This document shows positions 17,431 to 26,473 of a stretch of 64,000 nucleotides of DNA, in pieces. The DNA is taken from positions 1,116,001 through 1,180,000 of the forward strand of contig NZ_CP071795.1 of NCBI RefSeq assembly GCF_017498485.1. Direction: 5' to 3'. The notes below the pieces were generated by a model. It did no database searches. It worked only from the letters and a program-made list of their open reading frames with translations, and had not been told where the DNA came from. The stretch is from Polaribacter batillariae. Lineage in GTDB: Bacteria; Bacteroidota; Bacteroidia; Flavobacteriales; Flavobacteriaceae. Within the stretch, counting starts at the first letter, position 1. Each line of letters opens with the position of its first letter. A program made the translations under genes and the position numbers.

Positions 17431-17716
17431 CGTTACGAATTGGGACGACCATTTAGACGCCAAATACGGAAAAAAAGGTACTGACAGTAGAGAAAAATTC
17501 CAAGAAGAGTTTGAAGCTTTTAAGATTGGTGTTTTGATTCAAGAAGCAAGAAAAAGCAAAAATCTAACCCAACAACAACTTGCAGATAAAGTCGGAACGA
17601 CTAAAAGTTATATTTCCCGAATTGAAAATAACGCAAGTGATATTCGACTTTCTACTTTGATGAGAATTATCCGAGAAGGATTGGGTGGAAGCTTGAAATT
17701 ATCGCTGAATATTTAA
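17414..17716 (+). CDS. HigA-like antitoxin, XRE-family helix-turn-helix
   Basis: 100 residues. The helix-turn-helix lies at about 38-92 (LIQEARKSKNLTQQQLADKV, GTTKSYISRIENNASDIRLS). The start overlaps the toxin frame by 17 bp, the usual toxin-first HigBA order and a sign of translational coupling. It should bind the toxin and repress the shared promoter. It appears intact although the toxin is damaged, as expected when a toxin gene decays first. Confidence 0.88.
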   Translation: MKTKNNVTNWDDHLDAKYGKKGTDSREKFQEEFEAFKIGVLIQEARKSKNLTQQQLADKVGTTKSYISRIENNASDIRLSTLMRIIREGLGGSLKLSLNI

Positions 17717-17982
17717 CTCGAGCTAAAAACAATAATCGAAATAACTATATCGCTCACTGCTAATTAGTTGCTCAATCAAAGTTAGGGTGTGTTTGCAAGT
17801 CCATCAAATTTTTAAATTTAACGATTTCCAACAAAAAAGTAATATAGTACAATTTAAAAATTCGGCTTGTGTATCATCCGAAAAGTTATCGCTACTTTTT
17901 ATATAAAACACATTAACGAAAATCAAAAAACAGAAATCTCAAAAAGATTCTTGTTTTTATGAATATCTTTTAAGAGCTAATA

Positions 17983-18168
17983 TTAAGCCTTATCTTTAGT
18001 TGTTCTTAGCAAGCTAATTCCGTAAGCAAAAAAGATAAAACCTAAAATCCCAAATACAATCATAGATGTAATTTCTCCTCCACCTTGTAAAACCATATAT
18101 CCTGTGTAGATTAATCCTATAATTCCTAATGTGGTTAATACTGCTCCAAATGTTCTTTTTAAATTCAT
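17983..18168 (-). CDS. Small two-helix membrane protein, conserved-hypothetical type
   Basis: 61 residues with two membrane helices (about 8-27, TFGAVLTTLGIIGLIYTGYM, and 34-52, SMIVFGILGFIFFAYGISLL) joined by a short glycine-rich loop and ending in a charged tail. I recall small proteins of this layout in flavobacteria but know no function. It lies alone on the minus strand upstream of nothing obvious. The 266 bases between it and the antitoxin gene hold no gene that I can see. Confidence 0.65.
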   Translation of the reverse strand: MNLKRTFGAVLTTLGIIGLIYTGYMVLQGGGEITSMIVFGILGFIFFAYGISLLRTTKDKA

Positions 18169-18288
18169 TTCCTTCCTTTTTTTCGTTGAAAAGTAAAACT
18201 ATAAAAAAGAAAGAAAATCTCTAAACCTCAGCATCGTATGAACAACAAATAATAGGATATGAGGCTAAATTTGAGTGGTTTGCAAAAA

Positions 18289-18918
18289 TTATCCCTTAAA
18301 CTTCATCCCTAAATGCACCACTTTTTTAGTTTCAAAAAAAGGTTCATCAAAATAATTGGGCAAATCGTAAATGGTTGCAGAAGTATATTTTTGTAATTCT
18401 TCAGTTAAATCTCCACCTTTTAAATATAGAATTCCGTTTTTAATATCGTGGTTTTGTTTTTTACTGATTTTTCCTTTGGTCCACCCCACAAAGGTTTCCA
18501 TTTGCGCTACAGCTCTACTCACAATAAAATCGTAGGTATCTTTTATTTCTTCTACCCTACTATTGGTGGTTTTTACATTTTCTAAACCCAAACCAGCCAC
18601 AACTTCATCTACCACTTTAATCTTTTTTCCGATAGAATCTACCAAATGAAACTGCGTTTCTGGAAACAAAATGGCCAAAGGAATTCCTGGAAAACCACCT
18701 CCAGTACCCACATCCATTACTTTAGAACCTGGTTTAAAACTAACAATTTTTGCAATTCCTAAAGAATGTAAAACATGACGCAAGTATAATTCGTCGATAT
18801 CTTTTCTAGAAACCACATTTATTTTCAAATTCCAATCTTGGTACAACTCTTGCAACTTACCCAATTGCTGAATTTGCGTTTCTGATAAATTTTTAAAATA
18901 TTTGTGAATAATATCCAT
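18289..18918 (-). CDS. rsmG: 16S rRNA (guanine-N7) methyltransferase G
   Basis: 209 residues. RsmG (GidB) methylates N7 of G527 in 16S rRNA using S-adenosylmethionine. The SAM-binding motif is GSKVMDVGTGGGFPGIPLAI at about 63-82, followed by FHLVDSIGKK (adenine-side acidic residue) and DFIVSRAVAQME. The N-terminal LYQDWNLKINVVSRKDIDEL is also typical. It is divergent from the desaturase gene with a short shared promoter region. Confidence 0.96.
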   Translation of the reverse strand: MDIIHKYFKNLSETQIQQLGKLQELYQDWNLKINVVSRKDIDELYLRHVLHSLGIAKIVSFKPGSKVMDVGTGGGFPGIPLAILFPETQFHLVDSIGKKIKVVDEVVAGLGLENVKTTNSRVEEIKDTYDFIVSRAVAQMETFVGWTKGKISKKQNHDIKNGILYLKGGDLTEELQKYTSATIYDLPNYFDEPFFETKKVVHLGMKFKG

Positions 18919-18937
18919 CTATATAACATTTAAAGTG

Positions 18938-18945
18938 CAAAAATA
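18938..18945 (-). promoter_or_regulatory. -7 box of rsmG
   Basis: Minus-strand TATTTTTG matches TAnnTTTG and lies 19 bp upstream of the rsmG start. The -33 TTG is not at ideal spacing (15 or 22 nt). Confidence 0.4.
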
Positions 18946-19011
18946 GTTATACTTAACAAACAATTGGCAACAAAAGCTGACGTTTATCATATAAAGCAAA
19001 TTCAAAAAGAT

Positions 19012-19019
19012 TATTTTTG
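19012..19019 (+). promoter_or_regulatory. -7 box of the desaturase gene
   Basis: TATTTTTG on the plus strand matches TAnnTTTG, 22 bp upstream of the chosen ATG at 19042. This supports that start over an in-frame TTG at 18964. Confidence 0.4.
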
Positions 19020-19041
19020 TAACTTATTTTTAAAACAATTA

Positions 19042-20133
19042 ATGAAAACAATAAATTTTTCTAGAGTAGATAAAGCCAAATTCTTTAGAACTCTAAATAA
19101 AAGAGTAAACAATTATTTCAAAGAGAACAATCTAAAAAGAACAGGAAACTGGAAATTGTACACCAAAGCAATTATTATGTTTTCGCTTTTCTTAATTCCG
19201 TTTATTTTAATATTAACAGTTTCTATGCCTCAATGGGCTATGGTTTTGCTGATGGTAATTACCGGAATTGGAATGGCTGGAGTTGGTATGAATGTAATGC
19301 ACGATGCAAACCACGAATCTTTTTCGAAAAGAAAATGGGTAAACAAATTAATGGGAAGCAGTATTTATATTCTTGCAGGAAACGTATATAACTGGAAAGT
19401 GCAACACAACGTTTTGCACCACACATTTACCAATGTAGAAGGCCATGATGAAGATATAGATGCTGGTAGAATCATTCGTTTTTCTCAACACTCTTCTTGG
19501 TTTCCAATTCATAAAATTCAAAAATATTATTCGATATTTTTATACGGGTTATTAACTATTAACTGGGCAATAACCACAGATATTAAACAAATGCACAGGT
19601 ATTTAAAACGCAAATTATCTTATGGTAAATTTCCCAATCCTAAAGTAGAGTGGACAAAACTGGTAATTTCTAAAATTGTTTATTATGCACTTTGGATTGT
19701 TTTACCATTGTTGGTTTTAGACGTTGCTTGGTGGAAAGTTCTCTTAGGTTTCTTTGTAATGCACTATACAGCTGGGATGATTTTAAGTTTGGTTTTTCAA
19801 TTGGCACACATTGTACCCAATACAGAAATGCCACTTCCAGACAAAGATGGTAATTTAGAACACACTTGGGCAGTCCACCAGTTATATACCACCTCTAACT
19901 TTGCACCTACGAATTGGTTGGTAAACTTCTATACAGGAGGTTTAAATCATCAAGTTGAACATCATATTTTTCCGCATATTTCTCATGTACATTATAATAA
20001 ATTAGCTAAAATTGTAAAAGAAACAGCACAAGAGTTTAATTTGCCTTACAACGAATACAAAACAATGCGCAAAGCAATTATAGAGCACTTTAGACATTTG
20101 GGCGTTTTAGGTCAAAAACCAGAATTAGCATAA
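19042..20133 (+). CDS. Membrane fatty acid desaturase (acyl-lipid/acyl-CoA type)
   Basis: 363 residues from the ATG at 19042. Three histidine boxes that hold the di-iron centre are clear: HDANHESF (about 85), HNVLHHTFTN (about 121) and HQVEHHIFPHISH (about 303). Four or more membrane helices lie between them. The enzyme inserts a double bond in membrane acyl chains using oxygen and reduced ferredoxin or cytochrome; the HxxHH third box with a leading Gln-type residue resembles front-end/linoleoyl-type desaturases, but no cytochrome b5 domain is present. It is 21 bp upstream of the aminotransferase gene and probably co-transcribed. Role in cold adaptation of membranes is inference. Confidence 0.92.
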   Translation: MKTINFSRVDKAKFFRTLNKRVNNYFKENNLKRTGNWKLYTKAIIMFSLFLIPFILILTVSMPQWAMVLLMVITGIGMAGVGMNVMHDANHESFSKRKWVNKLMGSSIYILAGNVYNWKVQHNVLHHTFTNVEGHDEDIDAGRIIRFSQHSSWFPIHKIQKYYSIFLYGLLTINWAITTDIKQMHRYLKRKLSYGKFPNPKVEWTKLVISKIVYYALWIVLPLLVLDVAWWKVLLGFFVMHYTAGMILSLVFQLAHIVPNTEMPLPDKDGNLEHTWAVHQLYTTSNFAPTNWLVNFYTGGLNHQVEHHIFPHISHVHYNKLAKIVKETAQEFNLPYNEYKTMRKAIIEHFRHLGVLGQKPELA

Positions 20134-20154
20134 ATAAAACAACTAAATAGTACA

Positions 20155-21342
20155 ATGAAACATCCATTATCGGACAGAATTAACAGTTTACCCGTTTCTC
20201 AAACTTTAGCAATGGCTGCCAAAGCAAGAGAATTAAGAGCAGAAGGAAAAGACATTATTGGTTTAAGTTTGGGAGAACCCGACTTTAATACACCAGATTT
20301 TATTAAAGATGCTGCCATAGAAGCCATCAATCAAAACTACAATTCGTATTCTCCAGTAGATGGTTATGCAGAACTGAAAGAAGCAATTTGCGTAAAGTTT
20401 AAACGCGACAATAATTTAGATTACAAACCAAGCCAAGTGGTGGTTTCTACAGGTGCAAAACAGTCTATTGCAAACATTGCGCAGGTTTTATTAAACCCTG
20501 GAGACGAAGTTTTATTGCCAGCACCTTATTGGGTAAGTTATTCTGCCATTGCAATATTATGTGAAGCAAAATATGTAGAAATTCCTTCTTCAATAGAAAA
20601 CGATTTTAAAATTACACCAGCACAATTAGAAGCGGCAATCACACCAAAAACAAAAATGGTGTTTTTCAATTCGCCAAATAACCCAAGTGGAACGATTTAT
20701 TCTGAAGCAGAATACAGAGCTTTAGCAGCCGTTTTAGAAAAACATCCACAAATTTATGTCTTATCAGACGAGATTTACGAGCACGTAAATTACAATTCGA
20801 AACCATTTAGTTTTGCGGCTATCGAAAGCATGTACCATCGAACAATAACTGTAAACGGTTTGGCAAAAGGTTTTGCAATGACTGGTTGGAGAATTGGCTT
20901 TATTGGAGCACCAGAATGGATTGCAAAGGCTTGTACAAAAATGCAAGGGCAAATTACCTCTGGAACCAATTGTATTGCCCAAAGAGCAGCAATTACTGCT
21001 GTTTTAGCGCCTGTTGAAAAAATACAGTATATGGTAGATGAGTTTAAAACTCGTAGAGATATTGTAATCGATTTACTTAGAGAAATCGATGGTTTTAAAG
21101 TAAATGTTCCAGAAGGTGCGTTTTACGTTTTTCCAGACATTTCTGCTTTCTTTGGTAAAACTATTAAAGGCACAAAAATTGAAAATGCAAGCGATTTTTC
21201 TTTGTTTATCTTAGAAAATGCCAATGTTGCCACAGTCACAGGAGATGCTTTTGGTGCGCCAAATTGTATTCGAATTTCTTATGCAGCATCCGAATTACAA
21301 ATTCGTGAAGCCATTAAAAGAATTAAAAAAGCATTGAGTTAA
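20155..21342 (+). CDS. Pyridoxal-phosphate aspartate/aromatic aminotransferase, class I
   Basis: 395 residues, full length. Class I/II aminotransferase with the N-terminal SLGEPDFNTPDFIKDAA, the NNPSGTIYSEAEYRAL segment, DEIYEHVNY, and the PLP lysine in NGLAKGFAMTGWRIGFIG (about residue 238). Closest to the bacterial type Ib aspartate aminotransferases, making aspartate from oxaloacetate and glutamate; prephenate amination is an alternative for this clade. Followed by a terminator. Confidence 0.92.
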   Translation: MKHPLSDRINSLPVSQTLAMAAKARELRAEGKDIIGLSLGEPDFNTPDFIKDAAIEAINQNYNSYSPVDGYAELKEAICVKFKRDNNLDYKPSQVVVSTGAKQSIANIAQVLLNPGDEVLLPAPYWVSYSAIAILCEAKYVEIPSSIENDFKITPAQLEAAITPKTKMVFFNSPNNPSGTIYSEAEYRALAAVLEKHPQIYVLSDEIYEHVNYNSKPFSFAAIESMYHRTITVNGLAKGFAMTGWRIGFIGAPEWIAKACTKMQGQITSGTNCIAQRAAITAVLAPVEKIQYMVDEFKTRRDIVIDLLREIDGFKVNVPEGAFYVFPDISAFFGKTIKGTKIENASDFSLFILENANVATVTGDAFGAPNCIRISYAASELQIREAIKRIKKALS

Positions 21343-21439
21343 AAGTTCAAAGTCAGTTCGAGCATTACTTTCAAATATAATATATTTTAATTGAAAGTAT
21401 CGAACGAAGTTCACGAGAACTCTTTTTTTATAAAATTAT

Positions 21440-21475
21440 AAAATCCATCTTTTTTTAAGGTGGATTTTTTTTGTT
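21440..21475 (+). terminator. Rho-independent terminator of the desaturase-aminotransferase unit
   Basis: Stem AAATCCATC (21441-21449) with GGTGGATTT (21459-21467) and a following T run, about 100 bp past the aminotransferase stop. Confidence 0.7.
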
Positions 21476-21504
21476 TTGGGCGTGTCCTTTCAACTCAGGT
21501 TGAG

Positions 21505-21543
21505 AGTTTATCTTGAGCGAAATCGAAAGGCACTCGCTTTTTT
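21505..21543 (-). repeat. Dispersed intergenic repeat, copy 1
   Basis: Read on the minus strand this 39-bp stretch (AAAAAAGCGAGTG...GATAAACT) matches 32769-32807 on the plus strand at 36 of 39 positions. Both copies are intergenic. The rest of the 400-bp region from 21343 holds the terminator, a degenerate inverted repeat near 21359-21410 and no gene. Confidence 0.7.
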
Positions 21544-21629
21544 TCTGAAAAAGAAAAAACAGATCAAAACAATTGCTACAATCTTTCACACAAGCTTACT
21601 TGTAAGCTAATTTATTACCTGTTAAAAAA

Positions 21630-21665
21630 AAAGACCTCACAGATTTTTAAAATCTTGAGAGGTCT
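21630..21665 (-). terminator. Rho-independent terminator on the minus strand
   Basis: AGACCTC (21632-21638) pairs with GAGGTCT (21659-21665), with an inner AGATTTT/AAAATCT stem; read leftward it is followed by nine T. It marks the end of a minus-strand transcript, which supports the small gene at 21747-21953. Confidence 0.8.
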
Positions 21666-21746
21666 AAATTACGAATTCTTTTATACAGAAAGAGAACAAA
21701 GCCTTTCTTGATGTATGGAGTGTTTTTTGGGTTGATTGGGTACTCC

Positions 21747-21953
21747 TTAGAAAGAAATCATAATAATAGCGATTGCAAAAAGAGAAACTCTTAAAACAAC
21801 ACCTATTTGACTTTCGATACATTCTTGGTGGAAAATAGAAGATTTTACATTCCATAAAGATTTTGTTTTTGCAAATCCGCTCTTTATATCTTGTTTGTAA
21901 ACAGATGTTAAAATTCCTCTTTCAAATTGTGTAGGTGTGATTGTCGATTTCAT
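21747..21953 (-). CDS. Small hypothetical protein with C-terminal membrane helix
   Basis: 68 residues, no family recognised. The N-terminal part is soluble (TPTQFERGILTSVYKQDIKS) and the end is a single hydrophobic helix (VVLRVSLFAIAIIMISF), so it could be a tail-anchored peptide. The clear terminator 80 bp downstream on the same strand argues for real transcription. A second frame over the same bases (21664-21855) is less likely. Short length leaves doubt. Confidence 0.42.
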   Translation of the reverse strand: MKSTITPTQFERGILTSVYKQDIKSGFAKTKSLWNVKSSIFHQECIESQIGVVLRVSLFAIAIIMISF

Positions 21954-22153
21954 AATGGTATATTTAAACTATTTTTGTTTTGTTGATTACATTTAGAAGA
22001 CGACGAGAAAAACAAAATGTTACATTTTTAATTTCTTTATAAAATGCCAAAATTTAATTTATGTAGCATTTATAGTTTACGACAATCAGAAAAAAAAGTG
22101 AAAATAATTTTACAAAACAACAAAACTACCTCTTTTAAAAATCGATTTTAAAG

Positions 22154-22531
22154 CTAGAATTTATCTTTTTCTCGGAATAAAAAATATAAAATGGCCAATA
22201 TTATGCAAGCAGGAAATACCAAAAAAACCATTGGCAACCCAGCTGCTAATGGATCATTAGAAACTAAAATATTTATAAAACCTAAAGCAAGAATAATCGG
22301 ATACAACCACACCGCAAAAATGTACTTTTTTTTAAAGCTTTTAATTATAAATAAGACCACTGCAGGCGCAATAAGTAATAATTGATTAATAAAAAGAATT
22401 ACAAGTTCTGGTAACAAAGATTCTTCAAAACTAAATCCTTTGCTTATTCTAATGATATGGTAAATGTCGTAGCAAAAGTATATCAACACGAATATGAGAC
22501 CAACCAAAGCTGCTTTTTTATGCTGTTTCAT
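22154..22531 (-). CDS. Small integral membrane protein, unknown function
   Basis: 125 residues from the ATG at 22531 (an in-frame ATG at 22555 adds eight residues). Four membrane helices: AALVGLIFVLIYFCYDIYHI, LVILFINQLLLIAPAVVLFI, IFAVWLYPIILALGFINIL and GLPMVFLVFPACIILAILYF, with a charged cytoplasmic tail. I recognise no domain. It lies 50 bp downstream of the gamma carbonic anhydrase gene and could share its transcript. Confidence 0.65.
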   Translation of the reverse strand: MKQHKKAALVGLIFVLIYFCYDIYHIIRISKGFSFEESLLPELVILFINQLLLIAPAVVLFIIKSFKKKYIFAVWLYPIILALGFINILVSNDPLAAGLPMVFLVFPACIILAILYFLFREKDKF

Positions 22532-22605
22532 CAATATTTTTTTTAAACTGTACAAACAAAGGTAAAGACTAAACTGGCAACTGTGCGTTAAATAATTACC
22601 AAAAC

Positions 22606-23121
22606 TTACTCCTTAAACCAGCTTGAATATTTTACATAGTTATTGGCAATTCTATTAATTTCTCCAGAAATGAGTTCTTGTGAAATATCTTTTACTTTTT
22701 TGGCAGGAACTCCTGCATAAATGCTACCACTTTTTACATGCGTATTTTTGGTAACAACTGCTCCTGCAGCAATAATCGAGTTCGATTCTACCACACAATC
22801 GTCCATAATAATAGATCCCATGCCTACCAAAACATTATCGTGAATTGTACAACCGTGCACAATTGCATTGTGTCCTATAGAAACATTATTGCCAATGTTG
22901 GTTGGCGATTTTTGATATGTTGCATGAATTACAGCACCATCTTGAATGTTTACCTTATGGCCAATTTTTATATAATGAACATCGCCACGAATTACAGCAT
23001 TGTACCAAATAGAACATTCTTTTCCTAGAAAAACTTCGCCAAGAATTGTAGCATTTTCTGCCACAAAACAGTCTTCTGGTATTTGTGGATATTTTCCGTT
23101 TACAGCTTTTATGATGGGCAT
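22606..23121 (-). CDS. Gamma-type carbonic anhydrase-like hexapeptide-repeat protein
   Basis: 171 residues made of left-handed beta-helix hexapeptide repeats (FVAENATILGEVFLGKECSI, VLVGMGSIIMDDCVVESNSI), the family of YrdA, PaaY and CaiE. Candidate zinc histidines are present in GAVIHATYQ and IGHNAIVHGCTIHD. The trimer may hydrate carbon dioxide, although many members have weak or unproven activity. The ATG at 23121 is the only reasonable start. The upstream 100 bases hold short TTTAAAGTT repeats. Confidence 0.92.
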   Translation of the reverse strand: MPIIKAVNGKYPQIPEDCFVAENATILGEVFLGKECSIWYNAVIRGDVHYIKIGHKVNIQDGAVIHATYQKSPTNIGNNVSIGHNAIVHGCTIHDNVLVGMGSIIMDDCVVESNSIIAAGAVVTKNTHVKSGSIYAGVPAKKVKDISQELISGEINRIANNYVKYSSWFKE

Positions 23122-23260
23122 GATTTAGGTTTAAAGTTTAAAGTTCAAGATTTAAATTTACATTTTTTATAAAACACTTTGTTCTTCGAGAATTTTGGGT
23201 AATTTTTATATTTTTCTTCGAATTTTTCGTTTTGAGTTTTCTTCCTGTTGAATAACTTCT

Positions 23261-23992
23261 TTATTTAAAATACGACAGCAAATTCGCTTTTTGAGAAGCA
23301 GAAACCAAAATTTCTTTTCCACTCGAAACAATTACGCTTCCTCCTTTTCCTTTTTTGTACTTAATAATGGCATTTACGTTTACCAAATACGATTTATGAA
23401 TTCTTGCAAAGGTATATTCTTTTAAAGTTTCCTCGAAATATTTTAGAGTTTTGCTCACTAATTTTTTAGAATTTTCTAAATGAATTTCTGTATAATTATC
23501 GTCTGCTTTGCAAAAAAGAATATCGTTAATGTTTAAAACTTCAAAACCTTCTTGATGTGGAATGGTTATTTTACCAGTTGCAGAATTTGTTTTTGGCGCC
23601 AATATTTGGTCTTGCAATTCGTTCTCTTTTTCTTTAATTTCTGTAACAATATTTACGGCTTTTATCAACTCGTCTATCGAAATTGGTTTTAGCAAATAAT
23701 AACTGGCATGATTGTTTAACGCCTCTATTGCATAATGGTCGTAAGCAGTTACAAAAACGGTTTCAAAGGTTCTATTTTCTACTTTTTCTAACAAATCGAA
23801 GGCATTTCCAAAAGGCATTTCTACATCTAAAAACACTAAATCTAACTCGTGTTTTTTAATTAAACTATAGGCTTCTTCGATATTGCTTGCTTCGCCTAAC
23901 AATTTTACATTTGGGCAATACTTGCCTAAATAATTGCGTAGAATTTCTCTACTTATGTGTTCGTCTTCTACAATTATGGCTTTTAGTTTCAT
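23261..23992 (-). CDS. LytTR-family response regulator
   Basis: 243 residues from the ATG at 23992; an in-frame ATG at 24043 would add 17 residues running through an intergenic hairpin and is unlikely. Receiver domain at about 1-120 with the acidic pair in IIVEDEHISRE, phospho-acceptor Asp in LVFLDVEMPFGN and Lys in YLLKPISIDEL. LytTR DNA-binding domain at about 145-243 (HQEGFEVLNINDILFCKADD, FARIHKSYLVNVNAI). It is the output partner of the histidine kinase directly upstream. Regulons of such pairs are usually small; target genes are unknown. Confidence 0.94.
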   Translation of the reverse strand: MKLKAIIVEDEHISREILRNYLGKYCPNVKLLGEASNIEEAYSLIKKHELDLVFLDVEMPFGNAFDLLEKVENRTFETVFVTAYDHYAIEALNNHASYYLLKPISIDELIKAVNIVTEIKEKENELQDQILAPKTNSATGKITIPHQEGFEVLNINDILFCKADDNYTEIHLENSKKLVSKTLKYFEETLKEYTFARIHKSYLVNVNAIIKYKKGKGGSVIVSSGKEILVSASQKANLLSYFK

Positions 23993-24015
23993 ATATTTTA
24001 TAGTTAGAAGTTCGT

Positions 24016-24062
24016 AGCTTAATGTTGGAAGTTTAATGCTCAAAATCTTCCAACTTTAAGCT
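24016..24062 (-). other. Intergenic hairpin between kinase and response regulator genes
   Basis: AGCTTAATGTTGGAAG (24016-24031) pairs with 24047-24062 over 16 bp with one mismatch and a 15-nt loop. It fills most of the 77 bp between the two genes and has no T run, so it would act on the mRNA (stability or relative expression) rather than as a strong terminator. Confidence 0.55.
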
Positions 24063-24069
24063 TCTATCT

Positions 24070-26268
24070 TTAGACTTTTTTTAACAACAACGCTACTTTT
24101 GTACCTTCTCCAGTTTCTAAAACGTTCGAAACTTCTACAGAAATTCGGTCTTTGTACATATCGTTTAAAATCGCAATTCTGTTTTTTATGGTACTCATTC
24201 CTTTAGACTTTTGTTTTAACTGATTCTTCGTTTTTAATTCTTGAGACTGTTTTCTTCCAATTCCATCATCTATAATTAAAATAGAAATGGTTTCTGCATC
24301 TTTTTGATTGATGGATATTTCTAAATTTCCTTTCTCTTTTTTATACCTTAATCCGTGCCAAATTGCATTTTCTATATAAGGTTGCAACAACATTGGCGGA
24401 ATTAAAAACTGGTCTAAATCGATATTTTTATCGATATTTATTTGGTAATCGAACTTGTCTTTAAACCTATTGTGTTCTAGTTTTACGTACAATTCTAACA
24501 ATTCTACTTCTTTTGTTAATGAAATAAAATCTTCATCGGAATTTTCTAAAACAGATCGCATTAACACCGAAAATTCCGACAAATATCTGTTTGCATTTCG
24601 CTCGTCGTTTACAGCAATAAAACTATTTACAGAATTTAAAGCGTTGAATATAAAATGTGGATTCATTTGCGAACGCATCGATTTTAAAGCCAATAAATTA
24701 TTTGCCAGTTTTTGCTGTTTGTTTGTTCTGTACATAAAATAAGCCAATAAACACATCAATAAAAAACCGCCAATTAAAGAGTAAATAATTAGTCGCTGTC
24801 TGCGGTTGCTTTCTTCGGATAATTTTTGGTCTATGTACGCCAAACTAATTTTACTTTGTGTAAGTTCTTTGTCTTTTTCTAAACTTGCAATTCTATTTTG
24901 GTTGTCGGCAATTTTTTTAGACAAACGTTTTGCTTGTTGAATTTCTTGTTCTTTTCGAACATACAAAGAATCGACCAAAGCCACATATTTTTCGTAATTT
25001 TTTAAAGCTTTGTCGTATTCTCCAAGATTTGCAAAAACTTCCGATATTTTTCTAGTCGCATCTTTTTCTACAACAATATCGTTATTTTCTTTGGCATCTA
25101 TTCTACTTTTTTCTAAAAACGGAATGGCTTCTTTATACGCTTCTTTTAAAATATAGGCATTTCCTATTTTATAGTTTATTTTTTGTGAAGTAATCGAATC
25201 TGACTTTACATTTTCAACACTTTTCGACGGTATTTTTTTAGATTTTGTTTTTTCTAAACTCTTTTTTCTAAGTTCTATTTCTTCGTCGTATTTTTTATTG
25301 GAATTTAAAAAATCTGCTACTTTTTCTTCTTCCTCTAAAACACGAGTTTCATTTTCTTTTTCAGCAAAATTTAAAGAATTTTTAAAACTTAATTTCGCTT
25401 GTTTTAAATTTCCTTGAGCAGAAAAAACAGTGCCTAATTTAGAGCTTAAATCTGTAATTTTAGAGGTTACCTTATTGTTTTTTGCAACTTTAAATGCTTG
25501 TTGATATTTCTTTTTTGCTTCTGTATAATTCTTATTTTTAAAAGCAATATCTCCTAAACTTTCGAACACTAAAATTTTCTCGAAATTTCGTAATTTTTCT
25601 GTTTCTAGTTTTTTGAGTGTATTTTTACTGCCTTCGAAATCTTTCAATAGAAATTGCGCTTTTGCCAACTTAATTCTGGTATCTATTGTTCTATAAATTT
25701 GATTGCTTAATTTGTAATTGTAAACCGCTAAATCGTACTGTTTCCAATACAAATAAATATTGGCTAACGTTTTATAGGTGGTGGCATTTCTTTCTCTACT
25801 ATTAGTGCCTTGTAGGGCTTTTTCGATAAAAGTTAAACTCTTTTCGATGTCTTTTTTTGTGTAATATTTTGCTGAATCTAAATACTGCAAATAAAAATTA
25901 TCTGTAGGCTTTTTGCTTTTTCGAAGCTTGGAAATAGAATAATTTTCGTCTGGAAAATCTTTGACTAAAATTTTTATTTCTTCATTCGATTTTATAACAT
26001 AATACACCGTTTCGAAATCGGGATGCCTGATTATCAACTCGTCATTTACTTTTGCTTTTATTCTGTAGCACCTATAAAAATCTGAATATAGAAACTGTTT
26101 TCCGTTAATCGAAACATCTGCATTTGTAATTAAATTCCCTGTTTTTTCTGATTCTACTACTACCTTTACAAAAAAATCTTTTGCCTTTATAAGACCCTTT
26201 TTTTCTTGTGCAAAAAACATGGCATTTAAAAAAAGAAGTAATAAAATAATGTGTTTTTTAAAATTCAT
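24070..26268 (-). CDS. TPR-containing LytS-type sensor histidine kinase
   Basis: 732 residues. Signal peptide (ends AMFFAQ), an N-terminal periplasmic beta-rich segment, then TPR repeats from about 125 to 450 (NYTEAKKKYQQAFKVAKNNK), one membrane helix near 497-516 (LIIYSLIGGFLLMCLLAYFM), and a cytoplasmic His_kinase module with the phospho-His in SQMNPHFIFNALNSVNSF (about 537) and an ATPase domain (PYIENAIWHGL, then IDDGIGRKQS). It autophosphorylates and passes phosphate to the LytTR regulator next to it. The periplasmic TPR sensor is common in Bacteroidota; the signal is unknown. Confidence 0.93.
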   Translation of the reverse strand: MNFKKHIILLLLFLNAMFFAQEKKGLIKAKDFFVKVVVESEKTGNLITNADVSINGKQFLYSDFYRCYRIKAKVNDELIIRHPDFETVYYVIKSNEEIKILVKDFPDENYSISKLRKSKKPTDNFYLQYLDSAKYYTKKDIEKSLTFIEKALQGTNSRERNATTYKTLANIYLYWKQYDLAVYNYKLSNQIYRTIDTRIKLAKAQFLLKDFEGSKNTLKKLETEKLRNFEKILVFESLGDIAFKNKNYTEAKKKYQQAFKVAKNNKVTSKITDLSSKLGTVFSAQGNLKQAKLSFKNSLNFAEKENETRVLEEEEKVADFLNSNKKYDEEIELRKKSLEKTKSKKIPSKSVENVKSDSITSQKINYKIGNAYILKEAYKEAIPFLEKSRIDAKENNDIVVEKDATRKISEVFANLGEYDKALKNYEKYVALVDSLYVRKEQEIQQAKRLSKKIADNQNRIASLEKDKELTQSKISLAYIDQKLSEESNRRQRLIIYSLIGGFLLMCLLAYFMYRTNKQQKLANNLLALKSMRSQMNPHFIFNALNSVNSFIAVNDERNANRYLSEFSVLMRSVLENSDEDFISLTKEVELLELYVKLEHNRFKDKFDYQINIDKNIDLDQFLIPPMLLQPYIENAIWHGLRYKKEKGNLEISINQKDAETISILIIDDGIGRKQSQELKTKNQLKQKSKGMSTIKNRIAILNDMYKDRISVEVSNVLETGEGTKVALLLKKV

Positions 26269-26473
26269 TTAGAAATATAATTGCTGTAAACATACACACA
26301 AAAAATTACCTAAAAAAACGTGTTTGTTTTAAAATTCTTGTATTTACAGCTCATTTTGTATCGTTTACGAATCTTTTATGCTTGTTCACTCAAAGAAAAG
26401 TTGTGTTTACTCATTCTACTTTTTTTCTTTAAAAAGTTGACTTTAATTTTATGCCCTCTTAAAAAATAATAGC

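Noticed and set aside
18964..19041. Longer N-terminus for the desaturase from a TTG at 18964
   Set aside because: A -7 box lies at 19012-19019, inside that extension, and the ATG at 19042 gives the normal family length.
21664..21855. Alternative minus-strand 63-residue frame
   Set aside because: It overlaps the more plausible 68-residue frame, runs into the terminator stem and has a Cys/Ser/Phe-rich composition typical of shadow frames.
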